From: Nemophila menziesii
Lineage: Eukaryota > Streptophyta > Magnoliopsida > Boraginales > Hydrophyllaceae
Length of the DNA stretch: 64,000 nucleotides
Reading direction: 5' to 3'
NCBI GenBank assembly: GCA_029959085.1
Contig: JARWIR010000016.1
Location: forward strand, 20,841,499 to 20,905,498
Below are positions 27,761 to 39,884 of the stretch, piece after piece. Both the position numbers and the translations under genes were made by a program. The number at the start of each line of letters is the position of its first letter. The first letter of the stretch is position 1. The notes beneath the pieces were generated by a model. It did no database searches and was not told where the DNA came from. It saw only the letters and a list, made by a program, of their open reading frames with translations.

Positions 27761-27819
27761 AACAAACCTAGAGGGGTATGTTAATTATAATATTTTGTAA
27801 ATTCTTTCTATTTTAATGT

Positions 27820-28205
27820 ACTAGGTATAACCCGTGCCCGAGGGCACTAAGAAATAAAGTAGAAAAAGTTTGATATCTTGAATCCACCAAAGTCTTTTGA
27901 CTATTTACCCCTTATTGTGTAGGACACCAAACTGTTATGGAATTGCACTATCTCGTTAAAGGCGATGTCTTTTATAAAGAACATTAAGTTGTGGAAAACT
28001 TCCCAAAACTCAAAACCTAAGTTCTGGGAATTTTCCCAGAACTCAAATTCCATAACTCAAAATTTGAGTTCTGGGAAGCTTCGGGTAAAAATAGGATAGA
28101 ACAAAATGTATAGTTCCTTTTATGGGCAAAAAAATTATGAATATGGTGAGGGAGAATTAATTCTAACTTTAGGGGTTTCTTGTGCATTAATCCATTTATA
28201 TTTAT
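27820..28205. repeat. Partial copy of the 23292-24455 inverted-repeat element
   Basis: 28085-28195 (AGAACAAAATGTATAGTTCC, TTTATGGGCAAA, GGGTTTCTTGTGCATTAATCC) matches 24345-24455 nearly throughout. 27985-28078 holds the same AACTCAAA/TTCCCAGAA hairpin module in a more perfect form. The left inverted repeat is not recognisable, so this is a partial or rearranged copy. Confidence 0.6.
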
Positions 28206-30110
28206 ACATTAGGGAGATAAAATTACATTTACAATTTTTAAATCAATGATCCATGTTTCCCAAAAATTAATTAAAGTTGAAAAAATAAAGTTAGCCATAA
28301 CGATTAATACAATTTACGATGACGGAATTATTATTTATCTTTGGAAATATTATTTTTGCTTAATAAAAAGAAATCAATGATTAAGAATGAAGTGAGACTT
28401 AAAACAGAGAAGCAAGCATCAAATGCAAACTTAAAGAATTATCAATCTTTTCTCATTTATCAAACCATCTATTTTTACAATTTATGCATCTTCTTGATCA
28501 AATATGTATTTAGTAAACCAGAAAAAAAGCAAGAATAACAATATTAATGCTTGTATAAAATGAAATAATGTTGCTGATAAAGGAGAAGCAATGATCAAAT
28601 GAAAACTAAAAGGATTAACAATCTCGTCTTCTTGATTATACCGATTCTTTTTTTTTTTTTACAATTTATGCATCTCCTTGACCAAACATCTGTTTTGTAC
28701 ACTGCAATAAATCAAGAACAATAAAATATTAATACATACCAAAATGAAAATAAAATATAGAAAAACTCCTATTTGTATACTAAACAAAAGCAAAAAGAAA
28801 AAATATTACTTCACAAAATGAAAAAAGAATTTAGAAAAGTCAGATCATAAAGACCCTAAAATTATATTAAACAAAATAAATTTTGTAGAAAAACACTTCT
28901 ACGCCATATTGAAAGCCAATAGGTTGAATAAAATCCTTAATTTAACACCCTTTCTTAGTTATGATATTTTGCATACCAAATTTTTTATGACATTCTAGTC
29001 TTATTGGAGAACTTGGTAAACTTCAACAAACTTGGTGAACTAATATCATCTTCTTCGAAGTAACATATTCATTGACATTAATTTCTTCATTCAAGCTGTT
29101 GTCATCGTTATTTTAAAGGTAAGTGCTGCCTCCAAGCCGTTTCTTTTATCTACAAAAGTCACCATTAGATTCCCTACTATTGTTAAACTATCAAATTGTG
29201 TGTTATATTAGCTGCAATGGGAGAGAGAGGATGAAAGTTATATTATAAGAGAGATAAACGGTGAGAGATATGAGAACTGAGAATGGTAATAAGTCGGGAG
29301 TTATCAATTAGTAACTTAATTGGATATGACACGTAGGAAGATCTAGAGTCTTTGGAGCATATAATTTTTCTTTTAAGAGAATCTAGGTATAATTTGTGCT
29401 TGAGGGATACTAACAATATTTTAGGCAATATAGTATGCCCCTCTCCGTTATTCCATATGTAAAAATTTCACTAAATATCAATTTTAACACTGTATTATGT
29501 TTGACAACTCAATATATTGCTTATCTATTGTATATGGATATATGTATCAATTTTTAATAAGATTGGAAAATAAATATAATTTCAATGACATATATATCAA
29601 TTTTAAATGTAGTAAGGGACAATAAACATAATTCTAAATCAAAATGGCCTAACGGTTAAATTTCAAAATCACATCATACTATTATTTGGTTTTATAATCT
29701 TAATTATAATAATATGTCATCTCGATCCATTAATTAAATTAGGGTTCTTTAGTAAAATGAGAAATTTATAATTATTTGTATTTAATTACACAAACAACCA
29801 GAAAAGACAAAAAAACAATCCAAGTCTTGAACAAAAAAACCACTAATTTTGTTTGGATAAAAGACAAATAATGAATAAAAAAGTTTAAAGAATTATAATA
29901 TAACTTAGGGAAAGTTTAAATATTTTTTACTCTTCTATCTAAAACATAATACTAAAAGGTTAAAAGCTCCCAATATAATGAGGAATATACTTTTATAGGC
30001 TTCAAATTCAAAAATGAGAATTTTAAGGGCCTAGTTAGATGTTATGTTTTTTAAGGGCCTAACTAGAGATTTTTTTTGTTTCTGGATACATTTTTACGGG
30101 GTACACACCC
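28206..30110. other. AT-rich intergenic DNA, no gene seen
   Basis: Contains poly-T runs and two similar words, CTAGGTATAACCCGTGCCCGAGGGCACTAA (from 27823, just upstream) and CTAGGTATAATTTGTGCTTGAGGGATACTAA (from 29384). These look like two copies of one short repeat end, but the element between them cannot be defined. Confidence 0.4.
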
Positions 30111-30570
30111 ATTATTATAATTTTTTTAGTTCTTTTTCAAAATTTATGGTTCTAATTTGCTTACGCATGACCTTTTGTGGCCTGTTAATGGTGGTTACCC
30201 CCTGAAAATAGCTTGCTGAGCGAATACCCCCTGAAAAATATAAAACAGTGGGTATATACCCCCTGAAAATGCAAAAAAGAGGTACGTAAATACCCACTAT
30301 TTTCTTTAATTACATATTGAGTCCATATTGTTCAAAGCTCAATGTTCTTTATTCCTTGTTCAGGTCAGTCCAAAGTGGTGGTGAGTCCAACGTGGTGGTG
30401 AAGAACCATACCCACAATAACAGTGGGTCTATTACCCACTAAAACAGCACGATTACCCCCTAAAACAGCACAATTACCCGGTCAAACAGCACAAAACAGT
30501 GGGTATAAACCCACTAAAATTCCAAACAGTGGGTATTTACCCCCTGAAAATGCATAACAGATCTGAATAA
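30110..30570. repeat. Degenerate repeats of CAGTGGGTATTTACCCCCTGAAAATG around a GTGGTGGTG block
   Basis: Seven or more imperfect units share GGGTAT(A/T)TACCCCCTGAAAAT or ACCCACTAAAACAGCAC (about 30195-30290 and 30419-30550). A GGTGGTGAGTCCAACGTGGTGGTG block lies between them at about 30376-30400. Units contain the dyad GGGTA/TACCC. Non-coding. Confidence 0.7.
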
Positions 30571-31555
<985 letters not shown>

Positions 31556-31557
31556 TA

Positions 31558-31801
31558 GAGTAATGATATTTGTCACCCGTATTCTCTTCACCCTTTTATC
31601 ACCTCCTACATGGCAGACTGCGTGGCATGGCATATAAGTAATTTATTTACTTGTCTTAATTAATCGTTTTATTCCTTAAATTAAATATTTTCTTAATTAA
31701 ATTTCTTAATTATTTTATTCCTTACATGTCATGCCATGTAATCTGCCATGTAGGAGGTGACAAAAGGGTGAAGAGAATACGGGTGACAAATATCATTACT
31801 C
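31558..31801. mobile_element. 244-bp hairpin MITE with TA target duplication
   Basis: Terminal inverted repeats of ~60 bp, starting GAGTAATGATATTTGTCACC and mirrored at the right end (GGTGACAAATATCATTACTC). They are nearly perfect over the first ~38 bp and continue through CACCTCCTACATGGCAGA. TA lies on both sides (31556-31557 and 31802-31803), suggesting a Tc1/mariner-type duplication. The centre is AT-rich with repeated TTAATT words. The whole unit would fold into one long hairpin. Confidence 0.85.
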
Positions 31802-32250
31802 TAGATTATATAATCTTATCATGCTAATGAAGTATTGAGAAGAAAAAATATTATTTGTAACAATATTGCGTTTTTACATAATTTAGACAGTTCATAAAAA
31901 AAATCCAGCAACATGTTTCATACACACAGAACCAAGTATGCAATTAACATTCAATTTCATTGATCATGTAATATAGTGAAGAAAACGGCATAGAAATTAC
32001 CGAGTAAAGGAATTAATAGAAAAAAAACTAAAGTCTGATATTAACAATGATGATGCGCTTGGCTGAACTTGGCTGAACATCTATTAATGACAAAGTATAA
32101 TAAATATCAAAGCATTTGTGTTTTAACAAAATTTCTAATGAGTGGTAAAAAGTTTTTATGATTGAGAACCATGCAAACGGTTGTAAGTGGTGAAAAAAAG
32201 TTAGATGTAGTGGGGTATAATAAGTAGTGGGTTGTTAAAAAAATTTAATA
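31802..32250. other. AT-rich, no feature seen
   Basis: No frame or repeat boundary recognised. Confidence 0.4.
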
Positions 32251-32482
32251 AAAAAAACTTTAATCTTTAACACATGGCACTATCAAGATCGTTGAAGATA
32301 CCATATATTTTTTCTCTAAGTCAATCTGAACTGTTATTTGACTTTCGAATTGGTCCTTATAATGGTAAGACAAAAAACTTTAATCTTTGACACGTGACAT
32401 TATCAAGATCGTTGGAGATACCATAGATTTTTTCTCTAAGCCAATCAGAACCATTATTTGACTGTCGACTTGTTCCATATAA
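32251..32482. repeat. Imperfect tandem duplication, ~120-bp unit
   Basis: Two copies (32251-32370 and 32371-32482) share AAAAAACTTTAATCTTT, TATCAAGATCGTTG, GATACCATA and TTTTTTCTCTAAG in order, with scattered differences. The divergence indicates an old duplication. Non-coding. Confidence 0.85.
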
Positions 32483-33732
32483 TATAGATTAAACAAAAAG
32501 AAAATTACACAACCAATCCCAACTTGATCAAACTTCTCCCACAAAATGATTATATCTTTAGATAAACATAATATGAACATTATGATAAGATATTTCAACT
32601 GACCTACCTAACACTTGAATTTGTCAAACTATACTTACATATATGGATATGGTTAAATCTAATATTAGAGATATTTTGGACAATATCCCCAATCTTATAA
32701 ATAACATGTTGAATCGATGATCTGATTCTACGTGGATGTTTCAAGGTCTATACAATTTCAAAGCAAACTTTATTTATGGAAATTGGCTTGTTACCAACCT
32801 TGCAAGCCAGATTGCTTTCATAAGCACATCAGAAGTTTCAACCCCCATAAAACTACACCAAACATTCTCATTTTTATGTCAAATTCTTTCATTGTTAAGG
32901 TTTAAAGATACCACCCCCAATATAAGTAGGTTGATATGGTAGTAAAAATAAAGCACCAACAAACATGGATATTCCCTTTGTTACCAGGTAACCTCCCCTT
33001 CCGATCTTCATGCATAAGGACAATGAAACCCTTACCCCTATTATCCTAAATCGATGTCACCATTTGATTATCAAACTGTAATTCTCCAAAAAGATCTTTC
33101 ATGATTGAAGAGAAAGGGTTGATCACATACTCAACATTCTAAACTTAATTCTCAAAAATAAATTTTCATCCTAAGTGTCCAAATCTACAACATCATGATG
33201 ATCCTTCAATTCCAGTCTCCATCCACATCATCATTACATTATTACTATTCAAGTTCTTTAGCGGTCTGGGATCGTGGTTGTTATAACATGAACTACACTG
33301 ACTACTTGTTATTGATAATTAATTATCTAGCAAAAAATTTAACAATTTTTTACCGACCACGCTTGTGATCGGTATTTAGCCTGAAAAAACCAAAAAAAAG
33401 TACATGTTTATAGACCAATGAGTGGTCGGTAAGGATTTCATTTAAAAAAATTAATAATATATCATTTACCAATCATCTTCGTGGTCGGTAGTATACCCAA
33501 TCATATTATTGTTGATCATTTTTGCCCGCCCAATTAAAGTTGCATTCTTTACCAACCACCAACTTCATCTATAGCGACCACTTAGAATTCAGATTTAATT
33601 TCATCATCCCTTACTTAAAAAATTAAAAATCTTGTAAAATATCCCTATATAAGCTATTAAAAATAGAGAAACTAAAAATAATTCGCACAAGTTTCACCCA
33701 CTAACATTTCAATTTGACAAGAAAAAAACTCA
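32483..33732. other. No gene; a few GTGGTCGGTA words near 33350-33500
   Basis: Copies of (G)TGGTCGGTA or its complement at about 33354, 33424 and 33482 recall subterminal motifs of CACTA-type elements, but no terminal CACTA is present. The frame at 32736-32942 has no recognisable domain. Confidence 0.3.
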
Positions 33733-33737
33733 CATTT

Positions 33738-33911
33738 TGTTATAAACCCATATGTGGATAGTCAGTCCAGCCCATGGGCCAGTAGTCAAGCCCATGAACA
33801 CTAGGGTTTAGGGTCTCCTATCACCTATAAATAGGAGCTCCCACTATGTAATCTTGACACTCTCTGATAATAAACAGAACGCTCCTCTTTTTATTCTCTC
33901 TGTTCATACCA
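33738..33911 (+). repeat. Left LTR of the short-LTR Copia element
   Basis: 174 bp; contains CTATAAATAGGAGC (about 33825) as a clear TATA box. The block GTGGATAGTCAGTCCAGCCC and following text to GTAATCT is identical to the right LTR for about 100 bp. Differences cluster in the last third. Confidence 0.95.
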
Positions 33912-33926
33912 CGTTATCAGCACGAT
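33912..33926 (+). promoter_or_regulatory. Candidate primer-binding site CGTTATCAGCACGAT
   Basis: Lies immediately after the left LTR, where the primer site belongs, and lacks the usual TGGTATCAGAGC. Its complement, TCGTGCTGATAACG, matches the anticodon arm of plant tRNA-Ile(AAU) as I recall it (TCGTGCTAATAACG) except where A34 is edited to inosine and would pair with C. Priming by an internally cut tRNA is known for Drosophila copia; here it is inferred. Confidence 0.5.
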
Positions 33927-34402
33927 AGTCTCTGTCATATAATATTCAAGTATTTTTTTAAATCTTATAATGTATTACATTATATTATTTTACATCTTAT
34001 AAAAGATTATAATTAAGATCCTTTGATCTATTCGAAACAAAAGAAACAAAAGAGAAGAAAACTCTTTTTATCAAATCTCTTTTGCAATTCATTCATAAAT
34101 TTCACCATCGATCATGAGGTGTCATAAAAAAAAGGGTCAAATAAATTTCTTTATGAAATTCAATAAACTTCACTATTGTGAAGCTCATTTCACCATTGTG
34201 AATTATTCAGAAAAAAAAACAAGTCAAACGTATTTGTTTATAATATTCAAAAAAAAACGCTTCACCACAGTGAAGTAGTTATGGAAAAAGTGTGCTTTGA
34301 AATGAAAAGAATAAAAAAAAATTATTGAATAATTGCAAGCACATAAAAAGCATTATATTAATTGCTAATATTGATAATATATGGATGAATTCAAGCATTC
34401 AC

Positions 34403-34480
34403 ATATTCCTTTGATTTATAATCGACAGCTTTGCTTTCAATATATTCCTTTGATTTATAATTGATAGCTTCGCTTTCAAT
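34403..34480. repeat. 39-bp tandem duplication inside the Copia element
   Basis: Two copies, at 34403 and 34442, of ATATTCCTTTGATTTATAAT followed by (C/T)GA(C/T)AGCTT(T/C)GCTTTCAAT. Confidence 0.85.
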
Positions 34481-36899
34481 GTATATTACCTTATGAAAGG
34501 TTTTACCCTTTTGTGAAAAAAAAATCAAAGCAAAATTACTTTTTTTTTTCTCAAAGAAACATTCACTACTGTGATATAAAGAAAAAAGAAAAATTAAGTG
34601 GACAATTGTTTAATTTATTTTACAACTTTGAAAAAAAAATCATATATGCGAAAATCATTTTGTTTATTTGCCTTCACTTCACCGTTGTGATGTGCTTAGA
34701 AAAAAAACGTCGAAGCTATTATGAAATAATGTTAATTTTTATTATCACGGCTGTGAAATAGAAAAAAAAAAAGATTGACCAATTGTCAATATGTTGAACA
34801 ATTATACCATGTGATGTATTGTGCACTTCATTTCGTGCGTTACTTTTCCACCATTCATTACTAAAGAAAAGAAACTATGAAAAAGTAAAACAAAGAAAAA
34901 AAAAGTTGTTCCGTTCTGAACAAGAGAAACAAAAAGTCATATCTTTAATATGATATGATGATATTATGGATCTTTAATAAAATGACAACTGTATCGTTCA
35001 AAAAAAAATAACGATTGTTTATATTTTTTTTTGTTTTATTTTAAGTGTATTCTTTTATTTATATATATAAATCTTTTATTTCTATTTTATTTACTCTATT
35101 TTTAAGTAATTTTACTAATTTATTTAACTTATGTTATATATAAGTATATTGCATATGTAATTTTATTAATAGAAAAATATACCAATTTTAATGGTATATT
35201 TTATATAGAATATACGCTAATGGTTATATCTCCTAATATAACATAACATATAAGGTAAAAGAGATACATAAGTTGTATATATATCTTATGCATATCCGCA
35301 GATATAGCATAACTTATACTGGAACAGATCAAATTTCTGCGAATTAATGGACTGATATCCCATGAGGTTATGATACAAGATATTTTTTTTTGGTAACTTT
35401 GATAAACTAATCAATATCAGATATACGATAAAACTGAAATGTATTATTGATTCTGTATTTTATGATATTTCTCACCTAATTGGTGATAGATCTATTCATC
35501 GAAAATGATATTCTATGAATAAATGTATGATGATGTGAATTATATATGAAATTCTCGAGAAATCAAAATTACATTTTCTAGAAACATTGAGTTCTATAAG
35601 AGATGTTTTGACTCTAGCAAAATAAATCTACTAAATTTGAAGAGTGGATTATTTTGTGACCTTATCACTTATATTTGGAAAATATCGATATAGGTTATTT
35701 TTTGCCAACATGATCATATGTATATTTGGCTGTAAATTCTACTAAAATATTATCGAGTGATAATATTAAAGATCGAGATTATTAAATATTAGCAAATTGG
35801 CTATGCACAAACAAAGATCTTTATCCTAAATAAATTTGATATTGAGTCGTCTATTTTTCTAAGACAAAATCAAGGGTTAAATACGAGTCTAGCACATTTA
35901 TTTATTGAATTGTCTATGACGAATTATGATTGTTGCTCATTATATACTCCCTATTGGTAAAAGACCAAAAATTATATCCATAAAGATATTTTAATTGTGC
36001 AATTTCTATTACAATTGCTCCACCACCGTGCACAAAGATGGATTATGAGAACATGATATTCTCAAGAATAAGGGAAGAACTAAAAATATAACTGGAATTA
36101 AGAACACAACAGTATACTGATCCTCGTACACTCATTCAAATGATTGAAAATATTGTAAAGGTGTAGTGACTAAGTCACAATAACCAGTTATCAGTGCTCC
36201 TATTTAAATTTATGTCTCAAAAGAGCTATCTTATAAAATTAGACTATTGTACGCTTAAAGCGCAATAGATCTATTCGGTTCCAAAGATAGCAGAAAGGAG
36301 CAGCAACATGAGCAAATTGTTAATTATGAGACTTTTGACATCTTATAAATGTCAAAGTAGTGTATATAACTGAGAATTAAAATACTCCTACTGAGTATCA
36401 GGTACCTGATTATATATTGAGATCTCAATCAGTTATTTTACTACTTTAAATTATTGGAACCTAACTAAAAATTGATCATGATCGAATATTTATATATACG
36501 CGTAATAACTATTAATCTATGAATGAAATCGAGGATTATTTTAATTAAAATGTCTAAATAAACTGACTGTCCATCAGTAGAAAGACATAAATAAAGCAAA
36601 TATTTTTTTAATTTCACTTGTACGACGTGAAATTTTCACAATTTTGAAACGAATGTGCTACAAGGGGGAGTCGCTATATAAGATAGTATGTTTTAGACTT
36701 GTAGCACACGTAATATATTTATTAAAGAGATATAGTCTCCGGTGGGCACTTTTATTTTCTATTATTTCTTATGAAAAACTTCATATAAGTCATATGGCGA
36801 ACACTTTAAATCATTACATATAAATGAAGTGTCGATCAAATTTATGTCGTATTGTTTATTACTCCTATTAAATGTCTCAAGTTATGCACCATTGTGTTA

Positions 36900-37580
36900 T
36901 ACTTACATCAGGGGGAGACATTTACGCAATGCACTCTTTTTTTCTTAGCATAGATTTTTTTCCCACTGGATTTTTCTTGCAAGGTTTTTAATGAGGCAAT
37001 TTATATAAGCGTGTTGAAGAATACTATACTCTTTTTCCTTTACTATAATTATGTCCCATTGGGTTTTTCTTAGAAAGGTTTTAATGAGGTATATTCTCAA
37101 AATTAAATATTTAAGCGGTTCGACAAGTAAACAAAGTTGAACAATATGCTACTTGTATCACTCAAGACATAGGAGGCTACATCAAAGATGATCGAACCAA
37201 ACATATCTCCAAAGCTATCCTTTAGACATGAACTCTTGAAGAAATGTGAAGTAGATGTTCAACCAATTCGCTCAAGTGACAATTCAGACGATTTATTTAC
37301 AAAGACATTCCCTACATCTATGTTCAAGAAATTAATACACAAGATTAGCGTGCAACGACTTCAAGATCTTTCTTAAGAAGCTGGCATAAGGGGGAGACAA
37401 ATACGCACTACACTCTTTTCCTTCATCAAGGTTTTGTCCTAATAGGTTTTCCTGATAAAGGTTTTTAATGAGGTAGTTTTAGATAGCGTATAAAGAAATG
37501 TACTCTTTTTCCTTCACTAGATTTTTTCCTATTAGGTTTTTCTAGGAAGGTTTTAACGAGGCATATTCTTAAGGACTGAA
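36900..37580 (+). repeat. Repeated 3'-UTR modules of the Copia element
   Basis: A module of the form ACTCTTTTTCCTTCACTA..., TTTTGTCCCA(C/T)TGGGTTTTTCT, AAGGTTTTAATGAGGCA occurs four times (about 36925-37000, 37025-37095, 37405-37480, 37498-37565). Two of the repeats begin with an AGGGGGAGAC polypurine word (about 36912, 37390). The RNase H scrap lies between the second and third modules. Such modules are known from the 3' ends of several plant Copia elements. Confidence 0.75.
37188..37376 (+). pseudogene. Copia RNase H C-terminal scrap
   Basis: About 60 codons matching the end of Copia polyproteins: ISPKLSFRHELLKKCEVDV, QPIRSSDN, DLFTKTFPTSMFKKLIHKI, then a stop. It shows that the element belonged to Copia. 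The rest of gag-pol is not readable. Confidence 0.8.
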
Positions 37581-37594
37581 TATCCAAGGGGGAG

Positions 37595-37773
37595 TGTAAT
37601 AAATCCATATGTGGATAGTCAGTCCAGCCCATGGGCCAGTAGTCAAGCCCATGAACACTAGGGTTTAGGGTCTCCTATCACCTATAAATAGGAGCTCCCA
37701 CTATGTAATCTAGACACTCTATGATATGATAATAAATAGAACGCTCCTCTCTTTATTCTCTCTGTTCATAACA
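37595..37773 (+). repeat. Right LTR of the short-LTR Copia element
   Basis: 179 bp, TGTAATAAATCC...ATAACA. It differs from the left LTR by a few substitutions and a 5-bp insertion (CTATGATATGATAATAAATAG versus CTCTGATAATAAACAG). Confidence 0.95.
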
Positions 37774-37778
37774 CATTT

Positions 37779-38130
37779 CACTTTTTTTCTTTTTCTCGAA
37801 ATTTTCCACTTTTTTCCACTTTCTTCTAGACACACAAAAGCCGTCACAATCCGGTTCCAAAAGAAAAGGAGTTGTCGGTCGAATCTGGTAATTAATCATT
37901 ATATGAACTAGGTTGTATAGCAACCTTCTGGACATACATTTGATCGATTTTGGTAATTAATTATTATATGAATTAGGTTGTGTATCCTATCCACCAAATG
38001 GCATTGCCTTAACTGCTATGTCATTTTTATATGAATTATTGCAGGTTAGTAGCAATTCCGGTCCAGAAGATTTGAGTTTTGTAAAATAAAATGGAGTTGT
38101 TGATCGATTCTGGTAATGGATTGTATTCTC
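37779..38130. other. Flanking DNA with three imperfect GATCGATT(T/C)TGGTAAT repeats
   Basis: Copies near 37874, 37940 and 38102 share GTCGAATCTGGTAAT / GATCGATTTTGGTAAT. The first two continue into ATTATATGAA(C/T)TAGGTTGT. Function unknown. Confidence 0.5.
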
Positions 38131-38177
38131 TTCTAATCTGTTTGTTGTATATTAGTATATCCAAAAATTAGTTTGAT

Positions 38178-38360
38178 TTTATCCACTAAAAAAATAGGAC
38201 CAAATCGCAAATAAAGAAATGCGTATAATAATCCAAACCTTGCTATGAATCGTTGCGGGTAATTGAATCTCATCTCGTACAAGAATAGCATGTTAGACAC
38301 CACATGTCTGTAAAGGAATAATCGACTCACATTCTTTAAGCTGAGCTGCTTCATCAACTA
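38178..38360 (-). pseudogene. SEN1/senataxin-type helicase fragment
   Basis: Minus-strand translation reads VVDEAAQLKECESIIPLQ, then a stop, then HAILVRDEIQLPATIHSK. This matches the helicase motif II region of plant SEN1-like superfamily-1 helicases (DEAAQ Walker B, followed by the GDERQLP motif III). An in-frame stop and a GDERQLP-to-RDEIQLP change show decay. I could not follow exons on either side. Confidence 0.65.
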
Positions 38361-39650
38361 CAAAGTTGCTCAATTCAACACTGTAGTTACACTATATTTT
38401 CCTCTTATATCCTCTTTGTTCATGAAATGAACTGCATTGTGCACGCTCGATTGCGCTACTTGGTCCTGTCCCAATCTCCTTGGTGATGCTTCAAAAAGAT
38501 GGTGATCCTAAAAAAGGAAGCGTAAAGAGAGCATCAAGAAAGTAAACTAATATTTGCTGATGCTTATAGTGCTGTAAATGTATTATATTCATGCATACCG
38601 GATTTATTATAGTCAAAGCAGATATGGTTTGAATTGAAAACCGGCTCTGTTTCTGGGCGAAACTCTCCCTCAAAAGCTGGTGCGCGACTACTATTTCCAT
38701 GTATATAATGTGCTGTCTCGGATCCCAATAACAGGTGCTTTCACTTCACCGTGTAGGCTCCTGGAATTTAATTGCAATTCAGTCTCTTCTCATCATTTTT
38801 ATCATAAGACCTGTACTGGAGGACCATTAACTAAATTTTGTTGTTCAGGTCCTCGCTTAGCAATTGGGTGCTGATGTGCAAAAGTAAAAAAAATCATACC
38901 TGCGAAAAAAATGTGCTATTGATTAAAAGGTATAACTTATTCCGCAACATATATGAACCTCATTCTTTCTCAATTATGGGGACCTATATTGCAAATAATC
39001 CAAACAAAATAAATTACAATAATGATAACATGCTGGAAAGTGGATACAAAAATACAAAAATAAAAATAGAGATAATATCAAATTAAGTCCAAAAACACAA
39101 CATTCCACCTCTATAGAGTCCAGGAATTTTTCCACCCCCATTAAAGTCCACTTTTTTTTTTTAGTATTCCATCGGTACCCCTATTAGTTACCACGTTTAT
39201 AGTTACACAATATCATTTAAATTAGTAACAGATTTCTATTTTTTAGCTAATCAAATAATATCCCTTAATAATAGCTAATAATTATAGTAATATTGTTATT
39301 TTCTTTCACGATTCATTATACACCATCGTCCATTCTTCGCCACTAGCAGCCATTTTCATTCGCTCTCCATACACCACTCAAGAAATCCATCGTGTCTCTC
39401 CCTTCATCTGCGGCAGCTGTCGCTGCAGCAACTCAGAAAACTGTCGGTCTCCTTATTCATAAGCCATGTCGCTCTCCTTCTTCATAAGCCAAGTCGCTAT
39501 ACTTCTTCAGAAGCCATGGCAATGAAGATTTAGGTGGTGGTGGTGCTCGGCCGGAGTTACGTATAGAATATCAGTGGTGTGTTAGGTAGTGTCGATGGTT
39601 TGCATGGATGGGTTACGCGTGAAGACATTACTGCACATTCCTGAGAAAAA
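38361..39650. other. No gene seen; GGTGGTGGTGG block at 39534-39544
   Basis: Possible further scraps of the helicase locus at 38400-38900 cannot be confirmed. 39300-39600 is GC-richer and resembles a 5'-UTR or exon fragment (repeated TTCATAAGCCA(T/A)GTCGCT at about 39456 and 39481), without a definable frame. Confidence 0.35.
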
Positions 39651-39884
39651 GGTAACCCATCAATTTTAACGCACACACCATCAAAACAACAAAGGTAACC
39701 CATCAATTTTAACGTACACACCATCAAAACAACAAAGGTAACCCATCAATTTTAACGCACACACCATCAAAACAACAAAGGTAACCCATCAATTTTAACG
39801 CACACACCATCAAAACAACAAAGGTAACCCATCAATTTTAACGCACACACCATCAAAACAACAAAGGTAACCCATCAACATAAC
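39651..39884. repeat. 43-bp minisatellite, five full units plus a partial one
   Basis: Units start GGTAACCCATCAATTTTAAC at 39651, 39694, 39737, 39780 and 39823; a sixth at 39866 diverges after GGTAACCCATCAA. The only difference I see among the full units is one C-to-T in the second. More distant GTAACCCATCA words recur at about 40009 and ACCCATCAAAGTTAC at 39952. Confidence 0.95.

Larger units (their letters stand above)
33738..37773 (+). mobile_element. Degenerate Copia element with very short LTRs, TSD CATTT
   Basis: LTRs at 33738-33911 (174 bp) and 37595-37773 (179 bp) run TGTtATAAA...ATACCA / ATAACA. CATTT flanks both sides (33733-33737 and 37774-37778). Directly after the left LTR comes CGTTATCAGCACGA, a likely primer site; directly before the right LTR comes AAGGGGGAG, the polypurine tract. 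Only a scrap of pol survives (37188-37376). The 5' internal part carries a series of TTCAC-N4-GTGAA dyads. Most of the interior is AT-rich decayed sequence. Confidence 0.92.

Noticed and set aside
33340..33500. CACTA subterminal repeats (TGGTCGGTA words)
   Set aside because: Only three copies and no CACTA terminus or inverted repeat nearby.
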